Shown here: positions 27,801-36,936 of the stretch, piece after piece
How positions within the stretch are numbered: position 1 is the stretch's first letter
How the letters are laid out: every line of letters begins with the position of its first letter
Assembly (NCBI RefSeq): GCF_004365655.1
Contig: NZ_SOEO01000001.1
Location: 248,001-312,000 of the forward strand
DNA: 64,000 nt
Origin: Epilithonimonas xixisoli
GTDB lineage: Bacteria > Bacteroidota > Bacteroidia > Flavobacteriales > Weeksellaceae
Reading direction: 5' to 3'
Position numbers and translations under genes: made by a program
Notes under the pieces: model-generated
What the model was told of the DNA's origin: nothing
The model's input: only the letters and a program-made list of their open reading frames with translations
Database searches by the model: none

Positions 27801-28742
27801 GAAAATGTAGATAAAATTGTCAATCCAAAAATTAAAAGTTTAGTTGAGGAAAGGCTTAATAAGAATAAAAATGATGCAAAAATAGCTTTGTTGTCTTTAA
27901 AGAAAAATCCAATCTTTCTGAATGACGAAAAAACAGAAATCCTAGAGAAATCATCTTGTTATAATGATGCAACTGTATTGAAATATAAATTGCAGAGTTT
28001 AAAAGCAAATCAAGCAGATGATATTGTCGATGAACGAGTTAAGTTCTTAGTAAAAGAGAGATTAGCTCAGTTTGGAAATAAGGAAAAAGAAGCCTTTAAG
28101 GATACGCTGTGGTTCAACGAGGAAAAACAGATACCAATCATAACGGTTCGTTTATTTGCTCGTCCCGATGCTAATAATTTACAGGCTATTAAAACCGATG
28201 AAAATGGTAAAGGAATTGGGTTTGTCGTGATGGGTAACAATCATCATATTGCTATTTATGAAGATAAAGACAGTAAACTTATTCAGCATAGTTGTACATT
28301 TTGGCACGCAGTAGAAAGGAAAAAATATAATATTCCTGCTGTCATCAAAAACTCATCAGAAGTTTGGAATCAAGTATTAGACATAAAACTTCCAGAATCA
28401 TTTTTAAATAAATTACCTGCCGATAATCTCAATTTAAAATTCAGTATGCAACAAAATGAAATGTTTATTTTGGGTTTATCACAAGAAGAATTTGACGAAG
28501 CTTTGAAAAATAATGACAAATCGTTATTGAGCAAGCATTTGTATTTGGTTTGGAGTATTGCTGAAGGAGATTATTGGTTTAGGCATCATTTAGAAACAAA
28601 AAATACAGAATTAAAGAAAACTGACGGAGCAAAGGAAAGCAGAAGATTCTTTAGATTAAGTTTAAAAGGGTTTAATGATTTAACTCCTGTAAAAGTTAGA
28701 TTAAATCATTTAGGAGAAATTACTAAAATCGGAGAATACTAA
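24900..28742 (+). CDS. cas9: CRISPR-associated endonuclease Cas9 (type II-C)
   Basis: The 1280-aa effector is guided by crRNA and tracrRNA to cut double-stranded DNA. All catalytic residues are present: RuvC-I Asp9 (GLDLGTNSIGWAL), RuvC-II Glu550 (IRVELARE), HNH His640 in CIYCGE...YDVDHIVPKAL, and RuvC-III His826/Asp829 (HHAIDALVIA). An Arg-rich bridge helix follows RuvC-I (RTVSRTQRKGYDRKQLKKSY). The size fits the longer Bacteroidota II-C enzymes. No csn2 or cas4 follows, which with the cas9-cas1-cas2 order indicates type II-C. The gene appears intact, so the self-matching spacers cannot be explained by an obvious Cas9 defect. Confidence 0.98.
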   Translation: MVKNILGLDLGTNSIGWALIEIDDNGTPIKIIAMGSRIIPMSSNDRDEFERGLSITKNQNRTVSRTQRKGYDRKQLKKSYLKEILNKYNIFPSEELLKLPMLDLWKLRSDSANPNENISAEQLGRILYMLNQKRGYKSARSEANADKKDTDYVQAVKGRYAQLKDKNQTIGQFFYDGLYNASATDSYFRVKEEVYPREAYIEEFDTIINVQKDKHDFLTEEVINQLRNEIIYYQRKLKSQKGLVNICEFEGFEKTIFDKEKNKNKVVFVGPKVAPKTSPLFQLCRIWEVVNNISLKIKNPEGSKYKWGDKIPDLKEKEIIVDYLFKNASLSFEDLRKILNLEKGSVYVNKQILKGIKGNETYSVLQSILGDDELLNFNVSIIPSNHTSMLVDKKTGEILEERAGLELDASLEKEPLYQLWHTIYSLKDLDECKNALIKRFGFDNEIAEQLSKIDFNKQAFGNKSNKSMRKILPFLMEGYDYSQACSLAGYNHSNSLTKTEREQQITLDKLELLAKNSLRQPIVEKILNQMINVVNAIIEQYGKPSEIRVELARELKQSKDERNNADLQNSKNKKLNEEIGKRLAELGLPVTKRYIQKYKFIFPSLSKNLKDAQVNNQCIYCGETFNLSEALSGDAYDVDHIVPKALLFDDSQTNKVLVHRKCNSTKTNQTAYDYIATKGEEQVRVYSERVDDWFKRGIISYSKMQRLKVSHKEYLERKSLKKETETDKKLWENFIDRQLRDTQYIARKSREILQKVCNNVTTTEGGVTAKLRNVWGWNDVLMNLQMPKYKNLGQTVVKEWTSDHGKRKHQKEEIENWTKRDDHRHHAIDALVIACTKQGFIQRINTLNSSETRDEFKKEIEEHKKRLGKSFSEDDYEHLYREKSTLLDDYLRSQKPSIFTTKYVEQEADKVLVSFKAGKKVATITKFKATGKNKEEGVIVPRGALHEQSVYGKIKIIEKDKPLKYLFENVDKIVNPKIKSLVEERLNKNKNDAKIALLSLKKNPIFLNDEKTEILEKSSCYNDATVLKYKLQSLKANQADDIVDERVKFLVKERLAQFGNKEKEAFKDTLWFNEEKQIPIITVRLFARPDANNLQAIKTDENGKGIGFVVMGNNHHIAIYEDKDSKLIQHSCTFWHAVERKKYNIPAVIKNSSEVWNQVLDIKLPESFLNKLPADNLNLKFSMQQNEMFILGLSQEEFDEALKNNDKSLLSKHLYLVWSIAEGDYWFRHHLETKNTELKKTDGAKESRRFFRLSLKGFNDLTPVKVRLNHLGEITKIGEY

Positions 28743-28747
28743 AACTT

Positions 28748-29641
28748 ATGATAACCCGCTCCATCTACATCGGCAATCCCGCTTACCTCAAACTCAAGGA
28801 CGAGCAAATGTACATTATGGAACCTTCGTCCAACGAGATGAAAGGCAAAGTTCCGGTGGAAGATTTGGGATTGCTGATGTTGGACCATTTTCAGATTACA
28901 ATTTCACATCAGTTGATTCAGAAAATGATGGGGAAGAATGTAGTAGTCATCAGTTGCGACAGTCAGCATTTACCACACGGCATAATGTTGCCATTGTATG
29001 GTCATACAGAACATTCGGACAGGGTAAAAGACCAGATGGAAGCCAGCGAACCACTCAAAAAACAACTTTGGAAACAAACGATTGAGTGTAAAATTGAGAA
29101 TCAAAAAGAGGTATTGGTAAAATTAGGAAATTACTATGAGCCTATGCTGGAGTATCAAAAGAATGTGAAATCGGGCGATATTACCAATATGGAAGGCATT
29201 GCGGCACAGCATTACTGGAAGTATCTCATCAGTTTGGATTTCCTGAGACAACGTTTCGGAGATTCGCCCAATCAGTTTTTCAACTTTGGGTATGCGGTTC
29301 TCCGAAGTATTGTGGCGAGGGCAATTGTGGAAACGGGTCTGCTTCCAGTGTTGGGGATTTTTCATAAGAATAAATACAATCCCTATTGTCTTGCGGATGA
29401 TTTGATGGAGCCTTATCGCCCGTTTGTAGATTTGCTGGTAATGGATTGGTTGACAAAGAATCCAAACACTGAGGAACTGACAAAAGATTTCAAAGCTCAC
29501 ATCTTGCAAATTGCAACCAAAGATGTGGTGATTGATGGTAAAACAAGACCTTTGATGGTGGCTGTGAAAACAACAGCTTCCTCACTTTACAAATGTTACA
29601 CGGGAGAAAAACGAATGATTTCTTATCCTGAGTTCAAATAA
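28748..29641 (+). CDS. cas1: CRISPR integrase Cas1 (type II)
   Basis: The 297-aa protein starts MITRSIYIGNPAYLKLKDEQ, the usual type II Cas1 N-terminal beta-strands. It has the helical core with EGIAAQHYWK (metal-ligand Glu), and later LLPVLGIFHKNKYNPYCLADDLMEPYRPFVD, containing the catalytic His and Asp region. With Cas2 it inserts new spacers. It starts 5 nt after the cas9 stop, so the genes are co-transcribed. Base composition is richer in G+C than cas9, as in cas2. Confidence 0.97.
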   Translation: MITRSIYIGNPAYLKLKDEQMYIMEPSSNEMKGKVPVEDLGLLMLDHFQITISHQLIQKMMGKNVVVISCDSQHLPHGIMLPLYGHTEHSDRVKDQMEASEPLKKQLWKQTIECKIENQKEVLVKLGNYYEPMLEYQKNVKSGDITNMEGIAAQHYWKYLISLDFLRQRFGDSPNQFFNFGYAVLRSIVARAIVETGLLPVLGIFHKNKYNPYCLADDLMEPYRPFVDLLVMDWLTKNPNTEELTKDFKAHILQIATKDVVIDGKTRPLMVAVKTTASSLYKCYTGEKRMISYPEFK

Positions 29642-29689
29642 ATGGACGGTTTGGTCATTGTACTTTTTACATCGCAGGTAATACAATAG

Positions 29690-30031
<342 letters not shown>

Positions 30032-30051
30032 TTTTCGAATCCTAAATAAAC

Positions 30052-30080
30052 AAAAAATCCACTGAAAATCAGTGGATTAA
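30052..30080 (-). terminator. Terminator hairpin between cas2 and the array
   Basis: AATCCACTG, loop AAAAT, CAGTGGATT. On minus it is followed directly by T6, so it would end the crRNA precursor transcript coming leftward out of the array. On plus the following T-run is interrupted. This supports minus-strand array transcription. Confidence 0.75.
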
Positions 30081-33000
30081 CTTTTGAGGATGTGTTATAT
30101 CTCAAAGATACTCAAAATTGAAAGCAATTCACAACTACAAACAAGCACGGAATTATGATGCATAAGATGTGTTATATCTCAAAGATACTCAAAATTGAAA
30201 GCAATTCACAACAGAAAAGATGCATTGGTATGTTTGGGAATTGATGTGTTATATCTCAAAGATACTCAAAATTGAAAGCAATTCACAACGGTTGGAACTG
30301 CAGATTTATATCACTGGCTGATGTGTTATATCTCAAAGATACTCAAAATTGAAAGCAATTCACAACGATAGTGATATCGATGTTAATATGGATGACGATG
30401 TGTTATATCTCAAAGATACTCAAAATTGAAAGCAATTCACAACGCGCCAAAGGTTGGTAACTCCATATCTGATGATGTGTTATATCTCAAAGATACTCAA
30501 AATTGAAAGCAATTCACAACACAACAGAACGAAGGAAGATGCAACAAATTGATGTGTTATATCTCAAAGATACTCAAAATTGAAAGCAATTCACAACGGA
30601 TTTACCATACTTGAAAACAAATCCTTTGATGTGTTATATCTCAAAGATACTCAAAATTGAAAGCAATTCACAACAAGTAATAAAACTTATCCAATTATCC
30701 GGATGATGTGTTATATCTCAAAGATACTCAAAATTGAAAGCAATTCACAACTCACAAAGCTTTTTAATATCTAAATCTGATGATGTGTTATATCTCAAAG
30801 ATACTCAAAATTGAAAGCAATTCACAACTGCAGGAACTGATTTCTTTATGACTGATAAGATGTGTTATATCTCAAAGATACTCAAAATTGAAAGCAATTC
30901 ACAACCATTTTATAATATGATTCTAAGTTTTTAGAGATGTGTTATATCTCAAAGATACTCAAAATTGAAAGCAATTCACAACGATAAATTCCTTTGAGAA
31001 GCGCACAATATTGATGTGTTATATCTCAAAGATACTCAAAATTGAAAGCAATTCACAACGCAATATCAGATCAATATTCTGAACAAGAAGATGTGTTATA
31101 TCTCAAAGATACTCAAAATTGAAAGCAATTCACAACGACGATTATGTTGATATTGAATTCGGGACTGATGTGTTATATCTCAAAGATACTCAAAATTGAA
31201 AGCAATTCACAACCATCTAACTAAAACCCCTTCATCGGTATATGATGTGTTATATCTCAAAGATACTCAAAATTGAAAGCAATTCACAACAAATAAATTC
31301 TTTTATTAGAAAAATACCTTGATGTGTTATATCTCAAAGATACTCAAAATTGAAAGCAATTCACAACATATGAAATGGAAGAAATGATTCACGACAAGAT
31401 GTGTTATATCTCAAAGATACTCAAAATTGAAAGCAATTCACAACCGGGCATCCAACTGAAATTTTCAATAGATGGATGTGTTATATCTCAAAGATACTCA
31501 AAATTGAAAGCAATTCACAACAGAAGTATTTGAAGCCTTGAAAAAAGAAGCGATGTGTTATATCTCAAAGATACTCAAAATTGAAAGCAATTCACAACAA
31601 TCACAATACGTTGTCATTACGGTTTATAGATGTGTTATATCTCAAAGATACTCAAAATTGAAAGCAATTCACAACAATTGATTACTTCTGGGTAGTAAAA
31701 CAAGCGATGTGTTATATCTCAAAGATACTCAAAATTGAAAGCAATTCACAACTTGTAAAGTCAATCCATTGGTAGTGTATTGGATGTGTTATATCTCAAA
31801 GATACTCAAAATTGAAAGCAATTCACAACTTATGCTGATTATTCTATCAGGTTTCATTTGATGTGTTATATCTCAAAGATACTCAAAATTGAAAGCAATT
31901 CACAACACAAAACATTGTATGATAATTGCAGTAGTTGATGTGTTATATCTCAAAGATACTCAAAATTGAAAGCAATTCACAACGGATTTACCATACTTGA
32001 AAACAAATCCTTTGATGTGTTATATCTCAAAGATACTCAAAATTGAAAGCAATTCACAACATACGATAGTTGACGCTGAAAATGAAGTATGATGTGTTAT
32101 ATCTCAAAGATACTCAAAATTGAAAGCAATTCACAACACACTTTACAACCGTTAACGACAGTTTCTGGATGTGTTATATCTCAAAGATACTCAAAATTGA
32201 AAGCAATTCACAACTATCAAACCCTTTTGTATCGCATTTTGAGAGATGTGTTATATCTCAAAGATACTCAAAATTGAAAGCAATTCACAACGCTGATTGA
32301 GGAAGAGCAAAATAAGGAGTAGATGTGTTATATCTCAAAGATACTCAAAATTGAAAGCAATTCACAACGAAGTTGAGAATGTTGCTGATGCTGAGAATGA
32401 TGTGTTATATCTCAAAGATACTCAAAATTGAAAGCAATTCACAACATTATGTAGATACTTTAAAAATTGCTTATAGATGTGTTATATCTCAAAGATACTC
32501 AAAATTGAAAGCAATTCACAACGGTCAAGGGTTGGAAACGTAAGGATTCAAGGATGTGTTATATCTCAAAGATACTCAAAATTGAAAGCAATTCACAACT
32601 AATGATCTCAAAGATCTGCAAGGTTCTGAGATGTGTTATATCTCAAAGATACTCAAAATTGAAAGCAATTCACAACGGCATTGCCTCCGCGAATTGCTCC
32701 TCTTTCGATGTGTTATATCTCAAAGATACTCAAAATTGAAAGCAATTCACAACAGGATCTTCATTGCAGGAAAAAATTAAAAAGATGTGTTATATCTCAA
32801 AGATACTCAAAATTGAAAGCAATTCACAACTTTATCAGGAGTTTGGAAGGGTTCTTATGAGATGTGTTATATCTCAAAGATACTCAAAATTGAAAGCAAT
32901 TCACAACTAAAAGTCCAAAGCTTCCAGACTTTGTTTCGATGTGTTATATCTCAAAGATACTCAAAATTGAAAGCAATTCACAACATGTCTTTGAAGACAA

Positions 33001-34216
33001 CGGAAATCGACGGCGATGTGTTATATCTCAAAGATACTCAAAATTGAAAGCAATTCACAACCTATCATTCAATTTATTGATATGTTGGACGGATGTGTTA
33101 TATCTCAAAGATACTCAAAATTGAAAGCAATTCACAACTAGGAAGTGGTTCAGGATGGCCAAGTAGTGGATGTGTTATATCTCAAAGATACTCAAAATTG
33201 AAAGCAATTCACAACACACCACCGCAAGGGTCAATCCAAGAAATCGATGTGTTATATCTCAAAGATACTCAAAATTGAAAGCAATTCACAACTATCATGG
33301 GCTTCTACAAAATTTCCAGGACGATGTGTTATATCTCAAAGATACTCAAAATTGAAAGCAATTCACAACATCGTTGATTCAGTAATGTGCGTTTTGGCTG
33401 ATGTGTTATATCTCAAAGATACTCAAAATTGAAAGCAATTCACAACCACAAACTTCTGAGGCCATTTTGTAGGATAGATGTGTTATATCTCAAAGATACT
33501 CAAAATTGAAAGCAATTCACAACTAAAATTAGTATCACTAACAAAATCAATGAGATGTGTTATATCTCAAAGATACTCAAAATTGAAAGCAATTCACAAC
33601 TTTAAAGCGCTCCTTCTCGTCACAGTCGGAGATGTGTTATATCTCAAAGATACTCAAAATTGAAAGCAATTCACAACGTTTTGATGTCAACGGAAATATT
33701 TTCGCCTGATGTGTTATATCTCAAAGATACTCAAAATTGAAAGCAATTCACAACACTAATCGTGATGTTCACGCCTTGCGTTGTGATGTGTTATATCTCA
33801 AAGATACTCAAAATTGAAAGCAATTCACAACTTGAGCAATATCTTCCAGCTTTATTTCTTTGATGTGTTATATCTCAAAGATACTCAAAATTGAAAGCAA
33901 TTCACAACATTAGTTCAGTCAATGCAAATATTACCAACGATGTGTTATATCTCAAAGATACTCAAAATTGAAAGCAATTCACAACATATTTTTTTGCAGT
34001 TGCTTCAACAATTAAGATGTGTTATATCTCAAAGATACTCAAAATTGAAAGCAATTCACAACCGGTCGCCAATGTTGCACAAACCGCGGCGAGATGTGTT
34101 ATATCTCAAAGATACTCAAAATTGAAAGCAATTCACAACACCCGAACATCGCCGCAATCGCCGCAATCGGATGTGTTATATCTCAAAGATACTCAAAATT
34201 GAAAGCAATTCACAAC

Positions 34217-34246
34217 AGCACCTTTGCCCGACCACACTCTTCCGAC
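34217..34246 (-). other. Spacer 54, matches prophage gene at 62108-62137
   Basis: This 30-nt spacer equals the prophage sequence at 62108-62137 (opposite strand) except for one base: spacer A at its 20th plus-strand base, phage G. In crRNA sense the mismatch is 20 nt from the PAM side, outside a typical seed. Confidence 0.95.
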
Positions 34247-34293
34247 GATGTGTTATATCTCAAAGATACTCAAAATTGAAAGCAATTCACAAC

Positions 34294-34323
34294 CACACGC
34301 ACAGCCGTTTCAATGAAAGGCGT
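34294..34323 (-). other. Spacer 55, matches prophage tail sheath gene at 47372-47401
   Basis: This 30-nt spacer equals the prophage plus strand at 47372-47401 except position 19 (spacer A, phage G at 47390). In crRNA sense the mismatch is 19 nt from the PAM side. Confidence 0.95.
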
Positions 34324-35537
34324 GATGTGTTATATCTCAAAGATACTCAAAATTGAAAGCAATTCACAACATCCAGAGCTTACACCGATACGAGTTACCG
34401 GATGTGTTATATCTCAAAGATACTCAAAATTGAAAGCAATTCACAACTAATGATCTAAAAACTTTTGCGGACCAAAAGATGTGTTATATCTCAAAGATAC
34501 TCAAAATTGAAAGCAATTCACAACAGCATTAGCAAAAGCAACCGCAGAAGGTGCGATGTGTTATATCTCAAAGATACTCAAAATTGAAAGCAATTCACAA
34601 CTTGCTAAGAATTATCCCGTTTTCAGCTGGTGATGTGTTATATCTCAAAGATACTCAAAATTGAAAGCAATTCACAACTGATGTTGTTAAAGGATTATTG
34701 ATTGATAGGATGTGTTATATCTCAAAGATACTCAAAATTGAAAGCAATTCACAACCGGATTGGTAGCACCAAATGGACCAGTAACGATGTGTTATATCTC
34801 AAAGATACTCAAAATTGAAAGCAATTCACAACAAACGCAAAGCAAGGCTTAGCAAAAAAACTGATGTGTTATATCTCAAAGATACTCAAAATTGAAAGCA
34901 ATTCACAACTCCTTTGATGGGTGATGATTCTAAAGCAAAGATGTGTTATATCTCAAAGATACTCAAAATTGAAAGCAATTCACAACGAGTGATACAGCTG
35001 TAAAGATTCTGGCATCGATGTGTTATATCTCAAAGATACTCAAAATTGAAAGCAATTCACAACTGTTGTTGTTTGGGCAAATGAGGCATTGGTGATGTGT
35101 TATATCTCAAAGATACTCAAAATTGAAAGCAATTCACAACTCAGTTTTTATAGTTTCTTCGCAGGCTCCAGATGTGTTATATCTCAAAGATACTCAAAAT
35201 TGAAAGCAATTCACAACTAAATCGTTCGCTTTCATTCTTATATTTTGGATGTGTTATATCTCAAAGATACTCAAAATTGAAAGCAATTCACAACAAACGA
35301 ATATTTGCGAATGGTCTCGAAAAGGATGTGTTATATCTCAAAGATACTCAAAATTGAAAGCAATTCACAACAGTAAAATTAATCAAGACTTCGGTTCCTT
35401 AGATGTGTTATATCTCAAAGATACTCAAAATTGAAAGCAATTCACAACATTCTGACGATGCGGAATAATACGAAAAGAGATGTGTTATATAATCGCCAAA
35501 ACAAAATGTCAAAAAAAACAAATCAGAACGTCCAAAA

Positions 35538-35573
35538 AAAAACACTCTTTAAATAATCTTTAAAGGGTGTTTT
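35538..35573 (-). terminator. Terminator at the tail-fibre end of the prophage
   Basis: AACACTCTTTAAA and TTTAAAGGGTGTT arms (one G-T pair) surround TAATC and are followed on minus by a long T-run. It ends the leftward late operon just inside the prophage border. The 45 nt between it and the array contain two A-rich blocks ending in ACAAATC and ACAC that might be end-binding repeats. Confidence 0.85.
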
Positions 35574-35575
35574 CA

Positions 35576-36154
35576 TCAAACATTCAAAGAAAACCTCACG
35601 CTCTCACCGCTCAACAATTTACCAGTCAAGTCTTTGTTATTATCATATATATGAACATTGCCAATAAACAATGTTATCGATCTCAAAGGAAGATTGATTT
35701 GTCTACTAATTAAATACAAATGATACAGGTCGGCTGGAAGTCCTAAATTAGCATCAGAGCTTCTCTGATAGGCTGATAAAACCAATTTTCCTTTATCAAT
35801 CTGAAACTGAATAAGACTTAAACAAGGCTGTTGGTTGCTCTCAGTATCGTTCTTTCCGAGGAATAAAACATAATTCTTACTATTTCTCTTTTCCCTATTT
35901 ATTTTCTTTATCAAGTCCGGCAACTGCTCAAAGTATGTTGGATATGAATTAACAAATCTTTCTCCAGACTGAAACAAATCAAGCTCTGTTTTAAGCTTAT
36001 TCCGTGCTATTCCATGCCCTTCGAAGATTTCCAATAAATCAACTGGTTTTAATTCTAGTTTTTCATTCAAAAGAAAAGTAATATTACCTTTCTTATTTTC
36101 TTGAATTTTGCCTTTTTTTAGGACTTTTTCTAAAATTTTGTGATACTTATTCAT
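35576..36154 (-). CDS. Phage protein of unknown function at the end of the late operon
   Basis: The start at 36154 (MNKYHKILEKVLKKGK) gives 192 aa. The frame is open to 36190 only through a hairpin. The protein is Lys/Leu-rich with YVLFLGKND and GLPADLYHLYLISRQINLPL segments and no motif I recognise. It is the last gene before the prophage border, a place where Mu-like phages keep accessory or lysogenic-conversion genes. It is separated from the fibre genes by a long structured spacer and is therefore probably expressed on its own. Confidence 0.55.
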   Translation of the reverse strand: MNKYHKILEKVLKKGKIQENKKGNITFLLNEKLELKPVDLLEIFEGHGIARNKLKTELDLFQSGERFVNSYPTYFEQLPDLIKKINREKRNSKNYVLFLGKNDTESNQQPCLSLIQFQIDKGKLVLSAYQRSSDANLGLPADLYHLYLISRQINLPLRSITLFIGNVHIYDNNKDLTGKLLSGESVRFSLNV

Positions 36155-36167
36155 TTTTCTATATTTG

Positions 36168-36283
36168 CATCTCTCACCTTTTAACAGCAAAAACCCCTAA
36201 CAGAAGACTTTTGTCCTCCGCTTGGGGTTTTTGCTCTAAATTTAAAAGGTGAGATGTTTAAATTGCGGAGGACGTTTTTTTTC
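36168..36283. ncRNA. Nested-hairpin element (structured leader or small RNA)
   Basis: Three stems overlap: CATCTCTCACCTTTTAA (36168) with TTTAAAAGGTGAGATG (36241), GCAAAAACCCC (36187) with GGGGTTTTTGC (36224), and GTCCTCCGC (36213) with GCGGAGGAC (36265). The third excludes the second and is followed on plus by T8. It looks like a switchable terminator or a small RNA rather than a plain terminator. The strand is undecided. Confidence 0.45.
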
Positions 36284-36351
36284 CTCCTATTTCTTTTAAC
36301 GTGCAGCACCAACGCAATTGGCTGGCTGGACACGGATTTCCAAAGTAAATC

Positions 36352-36936
36352 CTAACTTTCCGCTGGTGTTTGATAAATTGACTTTATCACATCTATCAAC
36401 TCAATGTGCGTTTCCTTTTTATCAAAATAACCCCACTTATCGTGGCTTTCTACAGCTGATTGAAAAAGATCAGACATCTTTAATTGTGTAGTCTTAGAGT
36501 GGCGAATACCAAAGTAGAAATCAAACGCTGGCATTAACTGATATGGCGAATTTTCTAATGTTATTTCAGCATCTACGCTCTCGTAAATTGGATTCTCATT
36601 TTCGTCGACTCCAATTTCAATATCTTTTTTAGTTTGAAAGTTCTCATTAATGACAGGAATTTGATTTAAAGTGACTATTGCCAAATAATCATTACTGATT
36701 AACCAATCTCTGTTTTTTACTTTTGCAGTCTCCAACTTTAAAATACTATTATCTAAAGAATCAACTGTAATTACCTCAGCTGTTACGTACCAGCGTTTTT
36801 CACGATAAATCGGTAAATCTGAGACATATCCTATAAGTCTCACGCGCCCATTAATATCATCTGATATTTGAAGTATTTCCGGATAATCCAATTTTAGAGT
36901 TTGGATTAGATTTTCTAAGTTGATTTCTGTTTTCAT
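36352..36936 (-). CDS. Phage tail-region protein of unknown function
   Basis: The 194-aa product is acidic and beta-rich (RVRLIGYVSDLPIYREKRWY, IPVINENFQTKKDIEIGVDE) with no catalytic motif that I can see. Its start overlaps the stop of the lectin-like gene by a few bases, so it is translated in the same operon. By position behind the fibre genes it may be a fibre chaperone or accessory receptor-binding part (inference only). Confidence 0.55.
   Translation of the reverse strand: MKTEINLENLIQTLKLDYPEILQISDDINGRVRLIGYVSDLPIYREKRWYVTAEVITVDSLDNSILKLETAKVKNRDWLISNDYLAIVTLNQIPVINENFQTKKDIEIGVDENENPIYESVDAEITLENSPYQLMPAFDFYFGIRHSKTTQLKMSDLFQSAVESHDKWGYFDKKETHIELIDVIKSIYQTPAES

Larger units (their letters stand above)
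30089..35448 (-). promoter_or_regulatory. Promoter motif inside every CRISPR repeat
   Basis: Read on minus, each repeat has TTG at positions 2-4 and TATCTTTG at 26-33, separated by 21 nt. This is a TTG-N21-TAnnTTTG Bacteroidota promoter. Transcription would start near repeat position 39 and read through the spacer into the next GTTGTGAATTGC, giving one crRNA per repeat. Neisseria II-C arrays are known to use repeat-borne promoters. The same logic with a Bacteroidota sigma motif is inferred here. Confidence 0.6.
30089..35490 (-). CRISPR. Type II-C CRISPR array, 70 full repeats, 70 spacers, truncated end
   Basis: The repeat is 47 nt on plus, opening GATGTGTTATATCTCAAAG and closing GAAAGCAATTCACAAC. 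All 70 copies look identical and spacers are 30 nt, so the period is exactly 77 (69 x 77 from 30089 to 35402). A 71st repeat stops after 12 nt at 35490, where prophage-side DNA begins. crRNA orientation is minus, because the repeat then starts GTTGTGAATTGCTTTC, complementary to the tracrRNA anti-repeat. Spacers 7 (30598-30627) and 25 (31984-32013) are identical. Spacers 54 and 55 match the adjacent prophage. Short frames starting MCYISKILKIESNSQ are artefacts of the repeat. Confidence 0.98.

Noticed and set aside
34140-34169. Spacer 53 as a possible self-target
   Set aside because: It is low complexity (repeated CGCCGCAATCG). I see no match in the window and any partial hit would be meaningless.
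32089-35434. Series of 61-67-codon frames beginning MCYISKILKIESNSQ
   Set aside because: They are read-through of the CRISPR repeat and spacers and recur every 77 nt. No protein is implied.
30089-35448. Plus-strand transcription of the CRISPR array
   Set aside because: The plus repeat does not start with the GTTGTG end that pairs with the tracrRNA, has no promoter motif in that sense, and gives no shared flank for spacers 54 and 55.
35479-35495. Prophage terminus beginning TG at TGTTATATAATC
   Set aside because: It would require eight phage bases to equal the repeat by chance. The break after 35490 is simpler, although the terminus then does not start with TG.
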